The notes beneath the pieces were generated by a model. That model saw only the letters and a program-made list of their open reading frames with translations, ran no database searches and was not told the origin of the DNA. Positions 63,601 to 64,000 of a stretch of DNA of 64,000 nucleotides are shown piece after piece (the stretch's first letter is position 1; every line of letters begins with the position of its first letter). The DNA is taken from the NCBI RefSeq assembly GCF_964204645.1, contig NC_134026.1, forward strand, positions 9,931,450 to 9,995,449. The letters are read 5' to 3'. The DNA is from Tubulanus polymorphus. Taxonomy: Eukaryota > Nemertea > Palaeonemertea > Tubulaniformes > Tubulanidae. The position numbers and the translations under genes are program-made.

Positions 63601-63642
63601 ACGTAGAAACGAGCCATGCTTTCCTCAAGGATATCGTCGTAT
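16589..63642 (-). CDS. CIT: Citron Rho-interacting kinase, all but the N-terminal lobe
   Basis: Exons in transcript order: 63642-63547, 62756-62663, 61036-60827, 60143-59984, 59398-59212, 58805-58547, 58378-58251, 56785-56623, 56149-56042, 52569-52429, 52018-51893, 51518-51423, 50817-50701, 49904-49795, 49340-49190, 48845-48648, 47966-47913, 47345-47157, 39839-39726, 38270-38152, 37700-37577, 37015-36911, 36562-36422, 36186-36082, 34215-34038, 32602-32249, 31070-30890, 29963-29715, 28041-27939, 26594-26514, 24058-23914, 23446-23211, 22672-22564, 21023-20898, 19638-19558, 17907-17826, 17342-17157, 16718-16589. All borders are AG/GT, every phase agrees, and the product is 1844 residues. The order kinase, AGC tail, long coiled coil, C1, PH, CNH is unique to citron kinase, the RhoA-binding cytokinesis scaffold that acts at the cleavage furrow and midbody. 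The human protein is about 2030 residues, so only about 190 N-terminal residues are missing. No exon is visible between 63643 and 64000. Exon 19's donor is weak (see findings). Confidence 0.95.
17974..19394. repeat. 710-bp direct tandem duplication
   Basis: Copy 1 is 17974-18683 and copy 2 is 18684-19394, directly abutting. They differ by a few substitutions and small indels, for example near 18190/18900 and a G-run near 18345/19055. Each unit contains an inverted pair (GGCAACA..TGTTGCC) around TAGTAATGTATATAGGCCTA. It lies in the intron between CIT exons 35 and 36 and has no coding content. Confidence 0.9.
19799..20636. mobile_element. Mariner-like non-autonomous element, intact copy
   Basis: Ends CAGGGTGTCTTAGAAAAT and TTTTTTGAGACACCCTG are inverted, with TA at 19797-19798 and 20637-20638. 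The inverted similarity extends about 100 bp inwards (GTTACTAATTCATTAACTAT against ATAGTTAATGAATAAATAA, and AGACCTGG against CCAGGTCT). CAGGGTGTC ends and TA targets are typical of Tc1/mariner. There is no transposase in its 838 bp. Fragments are at 2785-3185 and 5039-5214. Confidence 0.75.
21024..22563. other. CIT intron 33
   Basis: No exon or intact transposon is recognised. A short motif TTGGAAATAGACT-like (seen on the minus strand) occurs twice near 21538-21610, separated by about 60 bp. A 127-codon open frame at 21484-21867 on the minus strand has no domain. Confidence 0.4.
25115..25200 (+). repeat. tRNA-related SINE fragment
   Basis: GAGTTCGAATCCC at about 25168-25180 is a good Pol III box B, downstream of TAATGGGTTTTCCCCGCGGG and GGCACCTGAATCGATGCTAC. 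The layout resembles the head of a tRNA-derived SINE. No functional tRNA cloverleaf can be drawn. Confidence 0.45.
26188..26231 (+). repeat. (GACA)n microsatellite
   Basis: About ten GACA units following GACGGACAGACA. It is followed at 26248-26276 by an inverted pair GATGGGTTCGTC / GACGAAACCCATC, so it may be the tail of an old element. Confidence 0.85.
27155..27657. mobile_element. MITE with AGCCTGGCGCACACG ends
   Basis: Inverted ends AGCCTGGCGCACACG (27155-27169) and CGTGTGCGCCAGGCT (27643-27657), with TAA on the left and TTA on the right. The interior is GC-rich, repeats GAGCAATT / AATTGCTC and GCGATCG many times, and contains a perfect 36-bp palindrome at 27290-27325. The ends and flanks suggest a Harbinger-type element. 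It lies between CIT exons 29 and 30. Confidence 0.65.
27939..29963 (-). other. CIT: CIT exons 28-29: PH domain
   Basis: Starts with GWMKVP at the end of exon 27, continues with [19 protein letters not shown] and [18 protein letters not shown], and closes with [20 protein letters not shown]. The invariant Trp of the final PH helix is present (KQKWVAVLE). PH domains bind phosphoinositides or partners at the membrane. A copy of the dispersed repeat ends about 16 bp from the donor of exon 28. Confidence 0.92.
28624..29697 (+). repeat. 1-kb dispersed family, copy 2
   Basis: Begins AGGGGTCCAGGGACACCATG and ends CCCAAGTGGGCTAAAA. The first half contains three tandem units of about 165 bp, each with ATTCAACGCCC..CTGGTG and GGTAACAAAA. 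The second half has GGCCATCTTG twice and GGGCTGAAGATGTGTCTAGG. It is not coding. It ends about 16 bp from the splice donor of CIT exon 28. Confidence 0.8.
30000..30889. other. CIT intron 27
   Basis: AT-rich sequence between the PH exon and the second C1 exon. I see no repeat with clear ends and no exon. A short frame at 30156-30458 on the minus strand has no support. Confidence 0.4.
31617..32188 (-). mobile_element. TTAA-flanked piggyBac-like MITE, copy 3, interrupted
   Basis: Reverse-orientation relative of 12599-12885. TTAA at 31613-31616 is followed by CCTTTTCGGTGC. After an inserted element (31632-31990) the similarity resumes with GTGCTGGAGATAATTTGAAA, GTTAGTTACTAATATT and AGGTGCTGCCATCTTG. 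An A-run of about 18 sits inside at 32031-32048. The far end is decayed. Confidence 0.65.
31632..31990 (-). mobile_element. Harbinger-like MITE, copy 2, nested in a piggyBac-like MITE
   Basis: Left end GGCCACAAAAAAATCC after TAA (31629-31631), then TTTCTCGGGC. Right end GGGTTTCTTTTGGTGTG. The ATGATTATTTGAAACGA block is shared with copy 1 (5534-6186) in reverse. It is shorter (about 360 bp), and its right terminus has drifted. Confidence 0.65.
33606..33959. mobile_element. MITE built of GGCCAAATTTGGCC-type repeats
   Basis: Inverted ends AGCCGCGACCAC (33606) and GTGTGATCGCGGCT (to 33959). The body repeats GGGCCCGGGCCAAAT, GGCCAAATTTGGCCCG and relatives at least six times in both orientations. 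There are no coding frames of note. The flanks do not give a clean target duplication. Confidence 0.6.
34789..35113 (-). pseudogene. Frameshifted BED/hAT-like zinc-finger fragment
   Basis: ATG at 35113-35111 opens [18 protein letters not shown], which runs into a stop after a run of seven A (35042-35048). One frame away, the sequence continues from 35040 as [19 protein letters not shown], then [23 protein letters not shown], and stops at 34789. A Trp-rich start, a C-x2-C pair and a following His resemble the N-terminal BED-type finger of hAT transposases and related host genes. It is GC-richer than its surroundings and sits alone in CIT intron 24. The family call is tentative; the coding character is clear. 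Confidence 0.55.
35176..35226. repeat. 51-bp perfect palindrome
   Basis: Two 25-bp arms, GTGGTAATAATTAAGATGAT plus five bases and its exact complement, are separated by one T at 35201. No mismatch is present. Confidence 0.95.
35615..35712 (+). repeat. Fragments of two dispersed repeats
   Basis: CAGGGATGAAAAC at 35615 matches the left terminus of the element at 62376-62632. GGTCACAGCGGAGCTAAAAAG at about 35691-35711 matches the tail of the 57120-58126 element. They are short remnants. Confidence 0.5.
38441..39537 (+). repeat. 1-kb dispersed family, copy 3
   Basis: Begins CTAGGGGTCCAGGGACACCA and ends CCCAAGTGGGCTAAAAT. Like copy 2 it has three internal tandem units (about 38510-38660, 38665-38815 and 38820-38940), then the GGCCATCTTG part and a GGACGGACGGGCGG tail. 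It lies between CIT exons 19 and 20. Confidence 0.8.
40117..41821 (+). pseudogene. LINE ORF1: PHD finger, coiled coil, SGNH esterase-like
   Basis: Starts at ATG 40117 in a good context and slips one base at the A-run near 40151. It then encodes a PHD-type Cys/His finger ([20 protein letters not shown], later YQCAAC), a coiled coil rich in Lys, Leu and Glu, and a domain with [25 protein letters not shown] and [10 protein letters not shown], the block layout of SGNH esterases (Ser block, Asn block, D-x-x-H). Another frameshift near 40820 and an in-frame TAA at 40992-40994 break it. It ends with a basic Arg/Lys-rich tail at TGA 41819-41821. In related elements ORF1 proteins package the RNA. Confidence 0.8.
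41948..42537. mobile_element. TA-flanked MITE between LINE ORF1 and ORF2
   Basis: The inverted ends begin CCGTAAAAACCGGCGTATAA and match perfectly over 23 bp. They are flanked by TA at 41946-41947 and 42538-42539. The core CGGC.TATAAGTCG recurs several times inside (for example near 41974, 42031 and 42452). The 590-bp body has no transposase. It belongs to the Tc1/mariner-pogo type by target site. Its insertion postdates the LINE. Confidence 0.8.
42538..42785 (+). repeat. (AT)n followed by TGTA/TGTG microsatellite
   Basis: About 80 bp of pure AT at 42549-42630, then TG-rich sequence with TATG, TGTG and TACG. It directly abuts the right end of the MITE. Earlier TG-rich sequence at 41903-41946 on its left side suggests the MITE landed in a pre-existing microsatellite. 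Confidence 0.9.
42966..46555 (+). pseudogene. LINE ORF2: endonuclease and reverse transcriptase
   Basis: ATG 42966 opens an APE-type endonuclease: [38 protein letters not shown]. The reverse transcriptase follows with [65 protein letters not shown] and the catalytic LYADDVVI. The C-terminal part carries [15 protein letters not shown], the Cys/His motif near the end of such proteins. At least six frameshifts (near 43250, 44255, 44710, 45360, 46070 and 46370) and one in-frame TAA at 43570-43572 disable it. The stop is TAG 46553-46555, just after a perfect hairpin. Confidence 0.85.
48130..48502 (+). repeat. Decayed copy of the 1-kb dispersed family
   Basis: Recognisable blocks: GCAACTGATTGTAGCCACAA, AGCTACAACTTC, CAGCCATTTTGAACCTGATT, and a terminal part with CAGACAGATCC and TTGGGCTAAAA. 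It lies between CIT exons 16 and 17. Confidence 0.5.
50215..50345 (+). repeat. tRNA-derived SINE-like sequence
   Basis: GGCCAGTGGTGAGAGCATTT, CTCTAGGATGCACGGTTATG and GGATCTG resemble the A-box, anticodon arm and a decayed B-box of a tRNA-derived SINE. Not a functional tRNA. A further box-B-like ATTTAAATCCTGGCGG lies near 50490. Confidence 0.45.
52620..52805 (+). repeat. Fragment of the 1-kb dispersed family
   Basis: AAGGTCACAAGACAGCCATC, CTTGTTTTCGATGGACACAA and CATCTTCAAAATTTCC parallel the second half of copy 2. It lies in the intron between CIT exons 9 and 10. Confidence 0.45.
53340..54077. mobile_element. Harbinger-like MITE with iterated GCAACTG
   Basis: Inverted ends AGGCTGGCTTATG and CATAAGCCAGCCT with TAA on both sides (53337-53339 and 54078-54080). 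The heptamer GCAACTG or its complement occurs about eight times, and (C/T)TTATGTC four times. There is no transposase in its 738 bp. The TAA duplication points to PIF/Harbinger. Confidence 0.75.
54522..55817. mobile_element. hAT-like non-autonomous element with a nested foldback
   Basis: Ends CAGAGCTGCCAACCT and GGTTGGCAGCTCTG are inverted; CAGAGCTGCCAAC is a common hAT terminus. Flanks ATTAAAAA and TAAAAAGG share TAAAAA, so an 8-bp duplication is possible but not clean. Subterminal TTGTCAGTATTTT is repeated. The middle (54878-55450) is a separate palindromic element. A 171-codon open frame (55475-55990, minus strand) overlaps the right end and is not recognised. Confidence 0.65.
54878..55450. 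mobile_element. Foldback element with internal minisatellite
   Basis: The left arm starting GGTGTACCAGAACACCGTTT and the right arm ending AAACGGTGTTCTGGTACACC are inverted copies over about 165 bp with few mismatches. Between them, units of about 66 bp (GATACCACTGATACCAGTGA and a CGATCC..GACCGGTGATACT part) repeat four times in one orientation and about once in the other. It is nested in the hAT-like element. Confidence 0.85.
57120..58126 (+). repeat. Dispersed element with triplicated core and duplicated tail
   Basis: Starts near CTGTCGGCTTATATAGCTCC and ends CACAGCGGAGCTAAAAAG; AGCTCCGCTGT and ACAGCGGAGCT are inverted. Three units of about 115 bp repeat CTAAAAATAGCCCTAATTTG and TTGTAGGCACTCCCC. 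The tail (GTTGACGCCGGACACCGAAC, a GGAC run, CTTCGGTCACAGCGG) is present twice in tandem at about 57908-58019 and 58022-58126. It is not coding, and lies between CIT exons 7 and 8. Confidence 0.75.
59212..59398 (-). other. CIT: CIT exon 5: AGC kinase C-terminal tail
   Basis: Encodes about 62 residues starting ETPPFIPTV, followed by SNFDEFE and the aromatic motif [15 protein letters not shown], the (S/N)FDEF motif and a Phe-rich GFTF motif are the usual elements of an AGC C-tail, which folds back on the kinase N-lobe. It ends in phase 2 and joins the first coiled-coil exon. Confidence 0.9.
61103..61710. mobile_element. TA-flanked MITE, CCGGCCAATAAGCCGA family
   Basis: Ends CCGAATTTTCCGGCCAATAA and TTATTGGCCGGAAAATACGG are inverted, flanked by TA at 61101-61102 and 61711-61712. 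CGGCTTATTGGGCG occurs inside near both ends. It is 608 bp with no transposase. The terminal pattern is related to the MITE at 41948-42537. It lies between CIT exons 2 and 3. Confidence 0.8.
62376..62632. mobile_element. Small MITE with CAGGGATGAAAA ends
   Basis: CAGGGATGAAAAC at the left and TTTTCATCCCTG at the right are inverted. Inside, GTTGGAAAATATTCCG and a GAGACGCC block. It is 257 bp. No clean target duplication is seen. A related left end is at 35615. Confidence 0.6.
62898..63233. mobile_element. hAT-like MITE with CAGGGGCGGATCTAGA ends
   Basis: Left CAGGGCGGATCTAGAAGGG and right CTCTAGATCCGCCCCTG are inverted, and GAGCATGTGCTCCTGTC / GTGCTCCTGTC lie inside each end. AATGC stands directly outside both ends (62893-62897 and 63234-63238). 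The CAGGGGCGGATC terminus is common among hAT MITEs, although those usually give 8-bp duplications. Confidence 0.65.
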
Positions 63643-64000
63643 CTAGAATTAGAAAAAAATATATATTAGCAAATGTTCAGCAGCAAGGAAGCAATAACAA
63701 TTTATAACAAATTAAAAACTTAATCTAGCCATAGTACCAGTATTTATGTACCAAGTTGCACTAATTTGCTCAGTAAGAGGGACCAGAAGTTATTAGAATA
63801 GTTCCAAAGGCCAGCGTAACGCTTGAGAAAAGCGAGAACCATATGAGAATAAAACAAGTCGTCGGGTTATTATTCGGGTTTTCTGCTACTTCGCAAAAAC
63901 CCTACAACAAAAATGCATAATACAAAAACCTGAAGATAATTAAATGTCTATATGCAAAAGTCACATCACATAAGCATTTTTGGCCCAAGCAAAAACATCA

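Larger units (their letters stand above)
59984..63642 (-). other. CIT: CIT exons 1-4: kinase domain C-lobe
   Basis: Four exons encode residues 1-186 of the in-window product. They contain the catalytic loop HRDIKPEN (split between exons 1 and 2 at HR/D), the metal-binding DFG in KLADFGSAA, the activation-segment [11 protein letters not shown], and [16 protein letters not shown], all standard for an active AGC-family Ser/Thr kinase. The GTPDY.(A/S)PE form matches citron and ROCK-type kinases. The glycine loop and the ATP-anchoring lysine lie upstream, outside the window. Nothing seen suggests a dead kinase: HRD and DFG are intact. Confidence 0.93.

Overview
The window is an AT-rich, intron-rich stretch of animal nuclear DNA. 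Small exons with GT/AG borders, abundant non-autonomous transposons (MITEs), a CR1-type LINE and tRNA-derived SINE pieces all point to a metazoan, most likely a marine invertebrate. The exact phylum cannot be fixed from the sequence. There are no operons, CRISPR arrays or bacterial genes.

Two host genes converge tail to tail. On the + strand, 900-9525 holds the last four recognisable exons of a single-pass membrane protein: the end of a fibronectin type III domain, a transmembrane helix, a basic stop-transfer segment, and a long Ser/Asn/Asp-rich cytoplasmic tail that I do not recognise. Its 5' part lies left of the window. On the - strand, 63642 down to 16589 holds a citron Rho-interacting kinase orthologue (CIT) in 38 exons. 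It runs from the kinase catalytic loop through the AGC C-tail, about 900 residues of coiled coil, a C1 zinc finger, a PH domain and a CNH domain to a C-terminal SSDV PDZ-type ligand. All exon phases agree and the in-window product is 1844 residues. Only the N-terminal kinase lobe is missing, beyond 64000.

Almost everything else is repeat. The 7-kb gap between the genes (9526-16588) holds a piggyBac-like element, two copies of a small TTAA-flanked MITE, and a nested set of Tc1/pogo-like elements. The citron introns hold three main copies of a 1-kb dispersed family (plus one in the other gene), a 710-bp tandem duplication, several Harbinger-, hAT- and Tc1/mariner-like MITEs, a foldback element with an internal minisatellite, and a frameshifted BED-finger-like fragment. 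The largest insertion is a CR1-superfamily LINE (about 39975-46784, + strand) in citron intron 18. Its ORF1 (PHD finger, coiled coil, SGNH esterase) and ORF2 (endonuclease, reverse transcriptase) are both broken, and a TA-flanked MITE and a long AT/TG microsatellite sit between them.

I see no convincing new multi-gene system. The most unusual observations are a perfect 14-bp hairpin at the end of LINE ORF2 whose loop sequence recurs at the end of ORF1, MITEs built from iterated copies of their own terminal motif, several multi-level transposon nests, a 51-bp perfect palindrome, and an unidentified receptor-like protein.
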